Shown: positions 55,010 through 63,447 of the stretch, one piece after another
Position numbering within the stretch: the first letter of the stretch is position 1
Layout of the letters: every line of letters starts with the position of its first letter
DNA from: Pacificimonas pallii
GTDB lineage: Bacteria; Pseudomonadota; Alphaproteobacteria; Sphingomonadales; Sphingomonadaceae
DNA: 64,000 bases
NCBI RefSeq assembly: GCF_019204005.1
Contig: NZ_JAGSPA010000001.1
Coordinates: 186,001-250,000, forward strand
Reading direction: 5' to 3'
Made by a program: the position numbers and the translations under genes
Notes under the pieces: generated by a model
The model's database searches: none
The model's input: the letters and a program-made list of their open reading frames with translations, nothing else
Told to the model about the DNA's origin: nothing

Positions 55010-55726
55010 CTAGGTCTTCGCCCATGGATCGACGAACGCGGGCGTTTCATCGGCCTTGACAGCTTCGACCCCGGGCTCGATCCCCATGGCCTCCGCATGC
55101 GCGGCCTCTTCGGCGGCGACCTTGGCCGCGTCGCGCTCAGCCTTCAGCTCCGCCAGAAGCGCGGCGCGGTCGGTTTCGAATTTCGGATCGGTGAGCTCGA
55201 TGCCCGCCTTCGCGGCGGCAGCCGCGACGAGTGCGTCAAGGTCGCGCTGGGAGCAGAGACCAAGCGCCACCGGGTCTTTCGGCGTAATGTTCTCCATGTT
55301 CCAGTGCGTCTTCGTACGGATCGCCTGAATGGTGTTCTTCGTCGTTCCAATCAGCTTGCCGATCTTGGAATCGGGAATGTCGGGGTGGTTCTGTACGATC
55401 CACGCAATGCCCTCGGGCTTGTCGACGCGCTTCGAGACCGGCGTGTAGCGCGGGCCCTTCGTACGCGCCTGCTGTTCGGGGCCCTTGCTGATGACAAGTT
55501 TATATTTGGGGTCACCTTCGCCGGTCTTCAGTTCCTCACGGGTCAGTTCGCCCGCTTCGATGGGATCGCGCGGGATGTGACGATGCTGCGCCGTCTCGTC
55601 CGCGATCGATTGCACTTCAAGAATATGAAGACCGCAAAAATCGGCGATCTGGTCAAAGCTGAGTGTCGAATTGTCGACCAGCCATTCGGCGGTCGCGTGC
55701 GGCATCAGTGGATGTTCGCGTGCCAT
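55010..55726 (-). CDS. trcR: DUF1013 cell-cycle transcriptional regulator TrcR
   Basis: This 238-residue protein matches TrcR (DUF1013), an essential alphaproteobacterial regulator that associates with RNA polymerase. It has LMPHATAEWLVDNSTLSFDQ, the basic helix-turn-helix-like KIGKLIGTTKNTIQAIRTKT, and a helical acidic tail. The ATG at 55726 has GGGAGA upstream. A terminator-like hairpin sits just before that ribosome binding site, with a promoter-like pair (TTGATC, 17 bases, TATATC) further upstream, so the leader may be regulated. Confidence 0.93.
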   Translation of the reverse strand: MAREHPLMPHATAEWLVDNSTLSFDQIADFCGLHILEVQSIADETAQHRHIPRDPIEAGELTREELKTGEGDPKYKLVISKGPEQQARTKGPRYTPVSKRVDKPEGIAWIVQNHPDIPDSKIGKLIGTTKNTIQAIRTKTHWNMENITPKDPVALGLCSQRDLDALVAAAAAKAGIELTDPKFETDRAALLAELKAERDAAKVAAEEAAHAEAMGIEPGVEAVKADETPAFVDPWAKT

Positions 55727-55746
55727 GATGCGTGTCTCCCGGAGAT

Positions 55747-55777
55747 ATAAAAAGGGCCGCCCCTTTCGGAACGGCCT
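55747..55777 (-). terminator. Terminator-like hairpin in the trcR leader
   Basis: On the minus strand GGCCG-TTCC and GGGG-CGGCC pair around a GAAA tetraloop (55755-55776) and are followed by TTTTT, a complete intrinsic terminator form. It lies between the glycosyltransferase stop and the trcR ribosome binding site, only about 20 bases before the trcR start. It may end the glycosyltransferase transcript, attenuate trcR, or both. Confidence 0.65.
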
Positions 55778-55791
55778 GTGCATTGCGTCAT

Positions 55792-55820
55792 GATATAGGC
55801 GCCGCCGGGGATCCGATCAA
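55792..55820 (-). promoter_or_regulatory. Putative trcR promoter
   Basis: On the minus strand TTGATC (55815-55820) and TATATC (55792-55797) are separated by exactly 17 bases. Transcription from it would start near 55785, before the hairpin at 55755-55776, giving a leader of about 60 bases. Confidence 0.5.
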
Positions 55821-55830
55821 GCCAATGCGG

Positions 55831-56883
55831 TCAAGCGGCGACAGGAATGCCTTCAAATGCCGCATTGCGCTGGTCAGTCGTGAAGCGGGCAAGAGCGCTC
55901 CTGAATTCGAATGCCGCTTTCCCCCAGGTAAAACTGCGGCCGTAGGCCATGCAGGTTTTGCGGTTCCGGGTCAGCGCGGCCATGGTTGCTTCTGCAAGAT
56001 CTTCGGACAATGCGCCGACGTCCGGCGTCACGAGATCGATCGGGCCCTGCACCGGGTAGGCTGCCACGGGTGTACCGCAGGCAAGGGCCTCGATAATCAC
56101 CATGCCGAACGTGTCGGTGCGGCTGGGAAAGACGAAAACGTCCGCGTGCTGATAAGCGGCGGCAAGGGCCGGGCCATGCAGCGGGCCAAGGAAGCGGGCG
56201 CGGGGATAGCGGCGCATCAGGTCGACCTTCGCGGGGCCATCACCCACCAGGATTTTCGTACCCGGCGTCTCGGTATGCAGGAACGCTTCAAGGTTCTTCT
56301 CGATGGCGATGCGGCCGACATAGAGCTGAACGGGGCCTTCGGCACCATCATAAGCGGCCGGACACGGCAGGCGCGTTTCGGGGAATGCCCTGAAATCGAC
56401 GCCGCGACCGAACGGCAATAGCGGGGTGACTCCTTCCCTGGTGAGCTGGGTACGCAGACTGGGCGTGGCGGCGAGTGTCGCGCGGGCCGGACCGTGAAAC
56501 CAGCGTTCGAAGCGCCAGAACCAGCGTGCCGGAAGGCCCGTGCGCGCGGATACATAGTCCGGAAACTGCGTATGATAGGCGGTCGTGAACGGCAGCCCCT
56601 TGCGCTGGCACCAGCGGCGGGCGGCAAGGCCGAGGGGGCCTTCGGTCGCGATGTGAATGGCGTCCGGGCGAAAGCGGCGTATCCGCGCGCCGACCTGACC
56701 GGACCAGGCGAGCGCAAGGCGGATTTCCGGGTAGGACGGGCAGGCGCAATTGGGAAAAAGGTCGGGCGAGATGACATCGACCTTATCGCCGCCGCGTTCA
56801 AGCTCGCCGCGGACACTGTGCAATGTACGGACGACGCCGTTCACCTGCGGTGCCCAGGCGTCCGTGACGATGGTGATTTTCAA
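55831..56883 (-). CDS. GT4 family glycosyltransferase, TTG start
   Basis: This 350-residue GT-B enzyme has ITIVTDAWAPQVNGVVRT at the N-terminus, IATEGPLG, AYHTQFPDYV, the donor-site LYVGRIAIEKNLEAFL and PSRTDTFGMVIIEALACG with its EX7E glutamates. It most resembles alpha-mannosyl or glucosyl transferases acting on lipids. The start is TTG at 56883, with GAAGGGG upstream; longer frames would run into the upstream LpxH-like gene. It follows the phosphoesterase in a two-gene operon, which suggests an envelope glycolipid. Confidence 0.85.
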   Translation of the reverse strand: MKITIVTDAWAPQVNGVVRTLHSVRGELERGGDKVDVISPDLFPNCACPSYPEIRLALAWSGQVGARIRRFRPDAIHIATEGPLGLAARRWCQRKGLPFTTAYHTQFPDYVSARTGLPARWFWRFERWFHGPARATLAATPSLRTQLTREGVTPLLPFGRGVDFRAFPETRLPCPAAYDGAEGPVQLYVGRIAIEKNLEAFLHTETPGTKILVGDGPAKVDLMRRYPRARFLGPLHGPALAAAYQHADVFVFPSRTDTFGMVIIEALACGTPVAAYPVQGPIDLVTPDVGALSEDLAEATMAALTRNRKTCMAYGRSFTWGKAAFEFRSALARFTTDQRNAAFEGIPVAA

Positions 56884-56929
56884 GATGTGCGCCCCTTCGC
56901 CAGGGAGGAGGGGGACGTGGCGCTGAACG

Positions 56930-57787
56930 TCACGCCGCGCTCCGGAGTTCGAGCGGCGCATAGCGCGCAGCCATGATATCGGCCCAGTGCAGGATTTCCA
57001 TCTCGCCGTTGAAATGCTCGACGAGCGCGGTGCAACCTTCCACCCAGTCGCCGTCATTATAATATTGAACGCCATCGATCACACGCATTTCGGCAGTATG
57101 AATATGCCCGCAGACGACACCGTCCAGATCGCGCGTGGCGGCGGCCTTGGCGACGGCCTCTTCGAACTGGCCGATGAACTGAGCGGCGTTCTTCACCTTG
57201 TGCTTGGCGTGTTTCGACAGCGACCAGTACGGCATGCCAAGGCGGGACCGCACCTTGTTGAGCAGCCAGTTGACCTTCATCATTCCGATATATGCCGCAT
57301 CGCCCAGCAGTGCGAGCCAGCGGGCATAGAGCACGACAGCGTCGAATTCGTCGCCGTGGCAGACCAGCAACCGGCGGCCATCGGCGGTTTCATGGATGGC
57401 CTTCCTCTTGATCTCCACCCCGCCGAAATTCATGCCGACAAATTGGCGAAAGGCCTCGTCATGATTGCCGGGAATGTAGATCATGTCCGTGCCGCGGCGC
57501 GCACGCTTTAGAATACGCCAGAGAATATCATTGTGCTTTACCGGCCAGTGCCACGTCTTCCTGAGACGCCAGCCATCGATGATATCACCGACCAGATACA
57601 TCATGTCGGAATCAACGCTGTCCAGGAAATCGATCAGCATATCGGCATTGCAGCCGCGCGTGCCGAGGTGAATATCGGAAATCCAGATGGTGCGGTAGCG
57701 GGTCCGCGTGCCACCGGTCTTTTCCGGGATCGATGGACCCACCGCGACCTCCGCCAGCACATCCTTTATCTGACCGCCACCGCGCAT
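56930..57787 (-). CDS. UDP-2,3-diacylglucosamine diphosphatase-like phosphoesterase (LpxH-like)
   Basis: This 285-residue calcineurin-fold enzyme has WISDIHLG, GDIIDGWRLR, GNHDE, CHGDEFD and GHIHTAEMRV, the motif set of the LpxH-like family. LpxH removes UMP from UDP-diacylglucosamine in lipid A synthesis, but members in sphingomonads often act in other lipid pathways. It heads a two-gene operon with a GT4 glycosyltransferase, so a glycolipid pathway is likely. The true substrate is unproven. Confidence 0.87.
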   Translation of the reverse strand: MRGGGQIKDVLAEVAVGPSIPEKTGGTRTRYRTIWISDIHLGTRGCNADMLIDFLDSVDSDMMYLVGDIIDGWRLRKTWHWPVKHNDILWRILKRARRGTDMIYIPGNHDEAFRQFVGMNFGGVEIKRKAIHETADGRRLLVCHGDEFDAVVLYARWLALLGDAAYIGMMKVNWLLNKVRSRLGMPYWSLSKHAKHKVKNAAQFIGQFEEAVAKAAATRDLDGVVCGHIHTAEMRVIDGVQYYNDGDWVEGCTALVEHFNGEMEILHWADIMAARYAPLELRSAA

Positions 57788-57826
57788 GTGGAAACACTCC
57801 GGCTGAACAACTCTGCCGGAGCATAA

Positions 57827-57856
57827 GGCGCACCTCTGTTACATATTTTGTGCGCC
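57827..57856. repeat. Inverted repeat upstream of the LpxH-like gene
   Basis: GGCGCAC (57827-57833) and GTGCGCC (57850-57856) form a perfect 7-bp inverted repeat with a 16-base AT-rich spacer, in the 122-base gap between panC and the LpxH-like gene. It could be a factorless terminator of panC or an operator. Confidence 0.3.
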
Positions 57857-57909
57857 GCAGCGGGATTTCATATAAGATTCACGGAACACTGGCGGTGATC
57901 GGAATGTCG

Positions 57910-58749
57910 TCAGACCGGAATGGGAATATTGTCGATCAGGCGCGCCCGGCCCATTTTCGCGGCGGCGAACAGACGCGCGGGCCGGTCGAGTACGGTGAGC
58001 ATCCGCAGGTCGCCTGCCCCCCGGACTTCGATATAATCGACGGTGAACCCGGCCGCCGTCAGCGTTTTTCGTGCGGCTGCAAGGGCGGCGTCGATGCCCG
58101 TTCCACCGGCGATGCTGGATGCGGCGGCGTTCAGCGCCTCCGGCAGCGCCGCGGCGGCCTGACGTTCATCGGCGGTCATGTACGCATTGCGGGATGACAT
58201 GGCGAGGCCGTCAGCCTCTCGCACGGTCGGGGCGCCGACGATCTGCGTCGGAATATCGAGATCTCGCGCGGCGCGGCGGATGATGGCGAGCTGCTGCCAA
58301 TCCTTTTCGCCGAATATGGCATAGTCGGCCTGCGCCTGATTGAGCAGCTTTGTCACCACCGTCGAGACGCCGTCAAAATGCGTCGGGCGGGAATGGCCGC
58401 ACAGCAGGGCGGGCAGGTCGGCAACGCGGACGGTGGTGGCGTAGCCCTCCGGATACATTTCCGCCGCTGTCGGCAGAAACAGCAGGTCGCACCCTGCCGC
58501 CCGCAATGCGGCGGTATCCTCAGCCTCCTGCCGGGGGTAGGAATCGAGATCCTCGCCCGCGGCGAACTGGGTGGGGTTGACGAAAATGCTGGCGACGACC
58601 CTGTCGGCATGGGCGTGCGCGGTTGCCACGAGGGAGAGATGACCGGCATGAAGCGCGCCCATGGTGGGGACGAGGGCCGTGGTCTGCCCCGCCCCGCGCC
58701 AGCGCGCGACGGCGGCACGCAGGGCCGCGACTGTTTGTACCGTCTGCAT
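57910..58749 (-). CDS. panC: Pantothenate synthetase
   Basis: This 279-residue enzyme condenses pantoate and beta-alanine with ATP to pantothenate, a precursor of coenzyme A. It has LVPTMGALHAGHLSLV, the ATP-binding IFVNPTQF, FGEKDWQQL and the KMSKS-like MSSRNAYM motif. The ATG at 58749 is the normal start; the frame continues upstream to 58812 without match. It is divergent from mipZ. panB is not in the window. Confidence 0.96.
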   Translation of the reverse strand: MQTVQTVAALRAAVARWRGAGQTTALVPTMGALHAGHLSLVATAHAHADRVVASIFVNPTQFAAGEDLDSYPRQEAEDTAALRAAGCDLLFLPTAAEMYPEGYATTVRVADLPALLCGHSRPTHFDGVSTVVTKLLNQAQADYAIFGEKDWQQLAIIRRAARDLDIPTQIVGAPTVREADGLAMSSRNAYMTADERQAAAALPEALNAAASSIAGGTGIDAALAAARKTLTAAGFTVDYIEVRGAGDLRMLTVLDRPARLFAAAKMGRARLIDNIPIPV

Positions 58750-58835
58750 GGTGTGACGCTCCTGTCGTTGACTTGACCGGAGGCGTGTCCGAAACAGGGG
58801 AGGAAACGTCAAGTGGCCAGTGGAACGGGGATACC

Positions 58836-59624
58836 TTGCCGCACATCATCACATTCGGAAACGAAAAAGGCGGTACCGGGAAGTCCACGACCGCCGTCCA
58901 TATTGCCATCGCGCTGATGAGCGAGGGGCACAGCATCGCCGCGGTCGATCTTGACGCGCGGCAACGGACATTTGCGCGCTATATGGAGAACCGCCGCAGC
59001 TTTTCTGACGGACATGGTCTGGACCTTTCCCTTCCAGAAGTCAGCGTGATCGAGGAAAAGGACGACGGTGCCGAGGCCCGGCTGGACGAGGCGTTCCACA
59101 CCGAGGCGGACTATCTGATTATCGATACGCCGGGCCGCGATAGCATATTGGGCCAGGTGGCCATGGCGCGCGCTGACACGCTCGTCACGCCCATGAACGA
59201 CAGTTTCGTCGATTTCGACCTGATCGGACAGGTGGACGCGGAAACCTTCAAGGTGAAGCGTCCCAGCTTCTATGCAGAAATGGTGTGGAAGGCGCGCAAG
59301 GACCGGGCGAAGCACGATGCCGGGACGGTCGACTGGCTGGTGGTCAGAAACCGGCTGGCGCATCTGGCGGCGAATAATATGGTGCGGGTCGGAAAGGCGC
59401 TCAATGAACTCGCGCCGCGCATCGGCTTCCGGATATCGCCCGGCCTGTCGGAGCGCGTCATCTACCGCGAACTGTTCCCGCGCGGGCTGACGCTTCTGGA
59501 TCTCGATGTGATCGACGAGGCGCGGCTCAGCCATGTGGCGGCGCGCGCGGAATTACGGGCGCTGGTCGCGGCCCTCAATCTTCCCGACCGTGACAATACA
59601 GAACAGAAAGCTGAGGCCGCCTGA
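58836..59624 (+). CDS. mipZ: Division plane positioning ATPase MipZ
   Basis: This 262-residue ParA/MinD-type ATPase forms a gradient from the poles and keeps FtsZ at midcell in alphaproteobacteria. It has the deviant Walker A GNEKGGTGKSTT, VDLDARQRTFARYMENRR, and YLIIDTPGRD, the MipZ pattern. The TTG at 58836 with GGGGAT upstream gives a short N-terminus like known MipZ; the GTG at 58785 is an alternative that would add 17 residues. Its stop overlaps the next gene by one base (TGATG). Confidence 0.94.
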   Translation: MPHIITFGNEKGGTGKSTTAVHIAIALMSEGHSIAAVDLDARQRTFARYMENRRSFSDGHGLDLSLPEVSVIEEKDDGAEARLDEAFHTEADYLIIDTPGRDSILGQVAMARADTLVTPMNDSFVDFDLIGQVDAETFKVKRPSFYAEMVWKARKDRAKHDAGTVDWLVVRNRLAHLAANNMVRVGKALNELAPRIGFRISPGLSERVIYRELFPRGLTLLDLDVIDEARLSHVAARAELRALVAALNLPDRDNTEQKAEAA

Positions 59625-60028
59625 TGGGCCCCCTTGTCATCGTCCTTTTGGGTGCACTTGCCGTGTTCTGGTATTTGGGCCTGCTGACACCGAAGCGCCT
59701 GAATGCGATTGCCGGGATCGCCGCGATCCTGATCGGCCTGCTGATCGCCGCGCGCGGTCAGTATTTCATCGGTCTGCCGCTGATCGGAGCCGGCGGTTTT
59801 CTGGCTTGGCGCGGGTTTGCCAGAACCGCCGCCAGCGGCGCGATGACGCTGAAAGATGCGGCGGCCCTGCTGAAGGTGAAGCAGACGGCAAGCGTCGAGG
59901 AAATCCGCGCGGCGCACCGGCTCGCCATTGCCTCGGCGCATCCCGACAAAGGCGGCACGGACGCGGAGAGCGCAAAGTTGAATGAAGCGCGCGATCTGCT
60001 GATTGCCAGTCGCATGAAGGATAAGTGA
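59624..60028 (+). CDS. Membrane-anchored J-domain protein
   Basis: This 134-residue protein has two N-terminal hydrophobic segments and a C-terminal J-domain with the HPDKGG motif (LAIASAHPDKGGTDAE). The layout is like the mitochondrial Pam18/TIM14 and bacterial DjlA-type co-chaperones, which stimulate a membrane-bound or cytosolic DnaK. It is translationally coupled to mipZ by a TGATG overlap. It may recruit DnaK to the membrane; the client is unknown. Confidence 0.87.
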   Translation: MGPLVIVLLGALAVFWYLGLLTPKRLNAIAGIAAILIGLLIAARGQYFIGLPLIGAGGFLAWRGFARTAASGAMTLKDAAALLKVKQTASVEEIRAAHRLAIASAHPDKGGTDAESAKLNEARDLLIASRMKDK

Positions 60029-60105
60029 TGACGTGGTTTTCCTTTGCCGGACGCGCGGACATCAATTACCCGGCAGATCGCATTTTCAGTTGAGGACCAT
60101 CGCCG

Positions 60106-61479
60106 ATGACGCATCAGTTCCACCGCACCCTGCTCCGTGAATATGACGTTCGCGGCATCGTCGGCGACACGCTGACCGAAGAAGACGCGCGCTGGCTGGG
60201 GCGAACGTTCGGGACGCGTGTTCGGCGGGAGGGCGGCACGAAAGTCGCCGTGGGTTATGATGGGCGGCACTCCTCCCCCGCTATGGAAGCGGCGCTGGTC
60301 GACGGGCTGAACGCCGCCGGGATCGATGCGCTGCGCATCGGTCTGGGGCCGACCCCGATGCTGTATTACGCGGTGCACGCGCTGGAAGCCGATGGCGGCA
60401 TGATGATCACCGGAAGCCACAATCCGCCCGACTATAATGGCTTCAAGATGATGCTGGGCACCGGGCCGTTTTACGGCGACGACATTCGTGCGCTTGGCGA
60501 GATGGCGGCGGCTGGCGATGTCGAGACCGGGCACGGCACCAACGAGAATGTCGATATTGAAGACCAGTTCGTCGAGCGCCTGCTGGAAGACGCGCCCGCG
60601 AAGGAATTCCGCGTCGCGTGGGACTGCGGAAACGGCGCGGCGGGGCGCGTTGTCGAAAAGCTGACGGCGCGGCTGCCGGGACAGCATGTGCTGCTCTATA
60701 CCGACATAGACGGCGATTTCCCGAACCACCACCCGGACCCGACGGAGGAAAAGAATCTCGAGGATCTGCGCAAGGTCGTCAAGGACAAGAGACTGGATTT
60801 CGGTCTGGCCTTTGACGGCGACGGCGACCGGATCGGTGCGATCGACGCGAAGGGACGCATCGTCTGGGGCGATCAACTGCTCATGATTCTGGCCGAAGAC
60901 GTGCTGAAGGACGTTCCGGGCAGCACCATCATCGCCGATGTGAAAGCCAGTCAGGCGCTGTTCGACCATGTCGCACAGCGCGGCGGCAAACCGCTAATGT
61001 GGAAAACCGGGCACAGCCTTGTCAAAGCGAAGATGAAGGAAACGGGTTCGCCGCTGGCTGGCGAAATGTCAGGCCATATTTTCTTCAAGCATCGCTATTA
61101 CGGCTATGATGACGCGCTTTACGCGGCAATTCGTCTCATGCGCGCCCTGAGCCGCGCAGGCGTCTCGCTGACCGACCTCAAAGGGGCGATGCCCAATCTG
61201 ATCAATACGCCGGAGCTGCGCTTTGAAGTGGATGAGGACCGCAAGTTCGCGGTTATCGAGGAAGTCCGCGCGCGTCTGAAAGCGGACGGTGCGCACATGA
61301 GCGAAATCGACGGCGTCCGTGTCAATACGGATGACGGCTGGTGGCTATTGAGAGCGTCGAACACCCAGAATGTCCTGGTTGCGCGCGCAGAGGCCAAGTC
61401 GGAAAGTTCGCTGAAGGCGCTTATGACAATGATCAACGACCAGTTGGAAGCATCTGGACTGGCCCGCGTTGATACCTAA
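60106..61479 (+). CDS. Phosphomannomutase/phosphoglucomutase
   Basis: This 457-residue alpha-D-phosphohexomutase has the active-site serine loop [15 protein letters not shown], metal loop [11 protein letters not shown], sugar loop [14 protein letters not shown] and phosphate loop [12 protein letters not shown]. It converts mannose or glucose 6-phosphate to the 1-phosphate for polysaccharide and glycolipid precursors. It lies 77 bases after the J-domain gene. The AlgC/ManB name fits but the preferred sugar cannot be read from sequence. Confidence 0.94.
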   Translation: MTHQFHRTLLREYDVRGIVGDTLTEEDARWLGRTFGTRVRREGGTKVAVGYDGRHSSPAMEAALVDGLNAAGIDALRIGLGPTPMLYYAVHALEADGGMMITGSHNPPDYNGFKMMLGTGPFYGDDIRALGEMAAAGDVETGHGTNENVDIEDQFVERLLEDAPAKEFRVAWDCGNGAAGRVVEKLTARLPGQHVLLYTDIDGDFPNHHPDPTEEKNLEDLRKVVKDKRLDFGLAFDGDGDRIGAIDAKGRIVWGDQLLMILAEDVLKDVPGSTIIADVKASQALFDHVAQRGGKPLMWKTGHSLVKAKMKETGSPLAGEMSGHIFFKHRYYGYDDALYAAIRLMRALSRAGVSLTDLKGAMPNLINTPELRFEVDEDRKFAVIEEVRARLKADGAHMSEIDGVRVNTDDGWWLLRASNTQNVLVARAEAKSESSLKALMTMINDQLEASGLARVDT

Positions 61480-61507
61480 GGCACGAATTTAACAGGCAAT
61501 AAAATTA

Positions 61508-61523
61508 TTGCTGCACTGCACAA
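61508..61523. promoter_or_regulatory. PhaR-like site 1 upstream of phasin promoter
   Basis: TTGCTGCACTGCACAA contains TGCACTGCA, matching the CTGC-N3-GCA type PhaR operator. It lies upstream of the -35 box and is inverted relative to site 2 at 61556-61572. Confidence 0.6.
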
Positions 61524-61530
61524 TAAACCC

Positions 61531-61559
61531 TTGACGACGTTCGTTTCATCACTTATGTT
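61531..61559 (+). promoter_or_regulatory. Phasin gene promoter
   Basis: TTGACG (61531-61536) and TATGTT (61554-61559) are spaced by 17 bases, a standard sigma-70 type promoter about 43 bases before the phasin ATG. It is bracketed by two PhaR-like sites. Confidence 0.65.
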
Positions 61560-61572
61560 GCAGTGCAGCATA
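61556..61572. promoter_or_regulatory. PhaR-like site 2 overlapping the -10/+1 region
   Basis: TGTTGCAGTGCAGCATA is an inverted copy of site 1 and contains TGCAGTGCA. It overlaps the end of the -10 box, so a bound PhaR would block transcription start. Confidence 0.6.
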
Positions 61573-61601
61573 GACGTAACTGGAACGAAACGGAGTGTCA
61601 T

Positions 61602-62471
61602 ATGGCGAGCAAAGCTCCCACGACCAACGCCAGAGAGAATAAAACGGCAGCAAAACCGGGAATCCCGGCGACGAACGCCGCCGCAAATACGGCAGCAGCG
61701 CCTAAGCCGAAGACGGTAGAGGCGAATGCTCCCAAGGCGGCCACGGCCGTCAAGACGGTCGTCAAGGCCGCGACCGGCACACAGACGATTGCCGCTGACA
61801 TAGCGGCCAAAGCCGCGGCGGATGTGGCCGGAAAGTCTCCTGCCAAGAAAACGGCAGCAAAGAAAACGACCGTGAAGAAAGTGGCGGCCAAGACGGCTGC
61901 ACCCAAACAAGCAGCTGCAAAGAAATCGGCGGTGAAACGCACGGCAAGGACTGCCGCGAAAGCCGCTGCCACCCCAAAGACAAATACAGCCAAAAGGAAT
62001 ATTACGATGACGAAGACGAACCCAACCGAAGCTATGAAACAGCAGGCCGACACCGCAATGACGCAGGGTAAGGCCGCTATCCAGGACATGACCGCCAAGG
62101 GCCGTGAAGCCATGGAAAAAAGCGCGAAGGTCATGGAAGACATGAACGGTTTCGCACGTGGCAACGTCGAAGCGATGGTCGAAGCCTCCAAGGTTGCCGC
62201 TGAAGGCACGCAGGAACTCGTCCGCGAGCAGGCCGACTTCGCCAAGAAGAGCGTCGAGGGCTTCTCCGCAACGATGCAGAAAGTGTCGAGCGCAAAGAAC
62301 CCGGCCGAAGCCATGCAGCTGCACAGCGACTTCGCCCGTAGCCAGTTCGACGCGATGGTTTCGCAGACGTCGACCATGACGGAGCGTATGTTCAAGCTGG
62401 CCGGTGACATGATGGCACCGCTGCAGAACCGCGTTGCTGTCGCTGGCGAGACCTTTAAAAAGGTCGCATAA
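61602..62471 (+). CDS. Phasin with histone-like N-terminal tail and internal start
   Basis: This 289-residue protein has an Ala-Lys-rich, histone-like N-terminus (about residues 1-135, with SPAKKTAAKKTTVKKVAAK) and a C-terminal phasin domain of about 150 residues. The latter coats polyhydroxyalkanoate granules; basic tails on PHA proteins are known to bind DNA and link granules to the nucleoid. A second ATG at 62007 (Met136) has AAAGGA 8 bases before it and would give a 154-residue ordinary phasin. Two PhaR-like sites flank its promoter. A strong terminator follows. Confidence 0.88.
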   Translation: MASKAPTTNARENKTAAKPGIPATNAAANTAAAPKPKTVEANAPKAATAVKTVVKAATGTQTIAADIAAKAAADVAGKSPAKKTAAKKTTVKKVAAKTAAPKQAAAKKSAVKRTARTAAKAAATPKTNTAKRNITMTKTNPTEAMKQQADTAMTQGKAAIQDMTAKGREAMEKSAKVMEDMNGFARGNVEAMVEASKVAAEGTQELVREQADFAKKSVEGFSATMQKVSSAKNPAEAMQLHSDFARSQFDAMVSQTSTMTERMFKLAGDMMAPLQNRVAVAGETFKKVA

Positions 62472-62495
62472 GCCAAACGCGATACGTAAATGAAC

Positions 62496-62532
62496 AAGGG
62501 CCGCTTCCGTCTTCGGGAGCGGCCCTTTTCTT
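62496..62532 (+). terminator. Intrinsic terminator after phasin gene
   Basis: AAGGGCCGCTTCCG (from 62496) pairs with CGGGAGCGGCCCTT around TCTT, followed by TTTTC. It ends the phasin transcript before clpS. Confidence 0.85.
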
Positions 62533-62615
62533 TACGCCGTTAGTGGGCGCGTATCGACAGCCGCGAGTGGCCGGACCATTGCCATCCCGATTCAGATCGC
62601 TAGATTATCTGAATA

Positions 62616-62975
62616 ATGAGCATGCACCCGATCAATAGCGATGAAGACGAAACCGGGCCGCCCGATGGCGAGCGCCCGGACCGCGAGAGCGGAGTCGCCA
62701 CGCGCACGCGCCCGAAGACAAAAAAGCCGTCTTTGTACAAGGTGCTGATGCTGAACGACGACTATACGCCGATGGAATTCGTGGTTGCCGTCCTGCAGCG
62801 TTATTTCCGCATGTCGACCGAGGAAGCGACTCATGTGATGCTGCACGTCCACCAGAAGGGTGTCGGCCTCTGCGGTGTCTTCACCTACGAAGTTGCCGAG
62901 ACCAAAGTGAACCAGGTGCTGGACTTCGCGCGGAAAAACGAACATCCGCTGCAAATGACGCTGGAAAAGGACTGA
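62616..62975 (+). CDS. clpS: ATP-dependent Clp protease adapter ClpS
   Basis: This 119-residue adapter delivers N-end rule substrates to ClpAP. A disordered polar N-terminus of about 35 residues precedes the conserved core: [20 protein letters not shown] with the NDDYTPMEF motif, then [20 protein letters not shown] and a C-terminal strand. ATG at 62622 is an alternative start. clpA is not in the window. The phasin terminator separates it from the upstream gene. Confidence 0.96.
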   Translation: MSMHPINSDEDETGPPDGERPDRESGVATRTRPKTKKPSLYKVLMLNDDYTPMEFVVAVLQRYFRMSTEEATHVMLHVHQKGVGLCGVFTYEVAETKVNQVLDFARKNEHPLQMTLEKD

Positions 62976-62979
62976 GTTG

Positions 62980-63447
62980 TCAGGTGACCTGATCCGGGTC
63001 CTGAGGCCACGCACCTGCATCGATGATCTCGCAAAGGCCAGCCAGTGTAACTTTGCGTTTCTCTCCAAATTTCCACGGTATCAGCCAAGATAGTTTTCCG
63101 ATGACGACAAGACTGGTTGTCCCAGCAATTATTGCGAGCAGCATCCGTAGCCATTCAGGCCAGCCTGATGGCAGGTACCAAATTGCGGCGAACATGCCGG
63201 GGCCCATGCCCAGCATCAGTAGGCAGCCCTGCGTCAATCCGAACGCCTCGTTGTGAAAAAAATCTGTCCAATTCAGATTGGAAAAATCTGTCCCAAATCG
63301 ATCATGGATTGCTTCAAGGAGTTCGCCTGCATCATCACCGGTCACACCGAGATCGTGGACCAAAGCGGCGCGAGATTGGAGCTGTCTGCGCGGCACGCCG
63401 AAATCGGCTTCCAGTTTATCGTAAAGCCAATCAAGGTTTGTTGTCAT
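62980..63447 (-). CDS. DUF1493-like acyl-carrier-fold protein with membrane segments
   Basis: This 155-residue protein has an N-terminal helical domain resembling DUF1493 proteins, which look like acyl carrier proteins (ALVHDLGVTGDDAGELLEAI). The serine that carries phosphopantetheine in true carriers is not there. Two hydrophobic segments follow (GPGMFAAIWYL and LLAIIAGTTSLVVIGKL), so it is probably membrane-bound. It is convergent with clpS and divergent from dps. The function is unknown. Confidence 0.75.
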   Translation of the reverse strand: MTTNLDWLYDKLEADFGVPRRQLQSRAALVHDLGVTGDDAGELLEAIHDRFGTDFSNLNWTDFFHNEAFGLTQGCLLMLGMGPGMFAAIWYLPSGWPEWLRMLLAIIAGTTSLVVIGKLSWLIPWKFGEKRKVTLAGLCEIIDAGAWPQDPDQVT

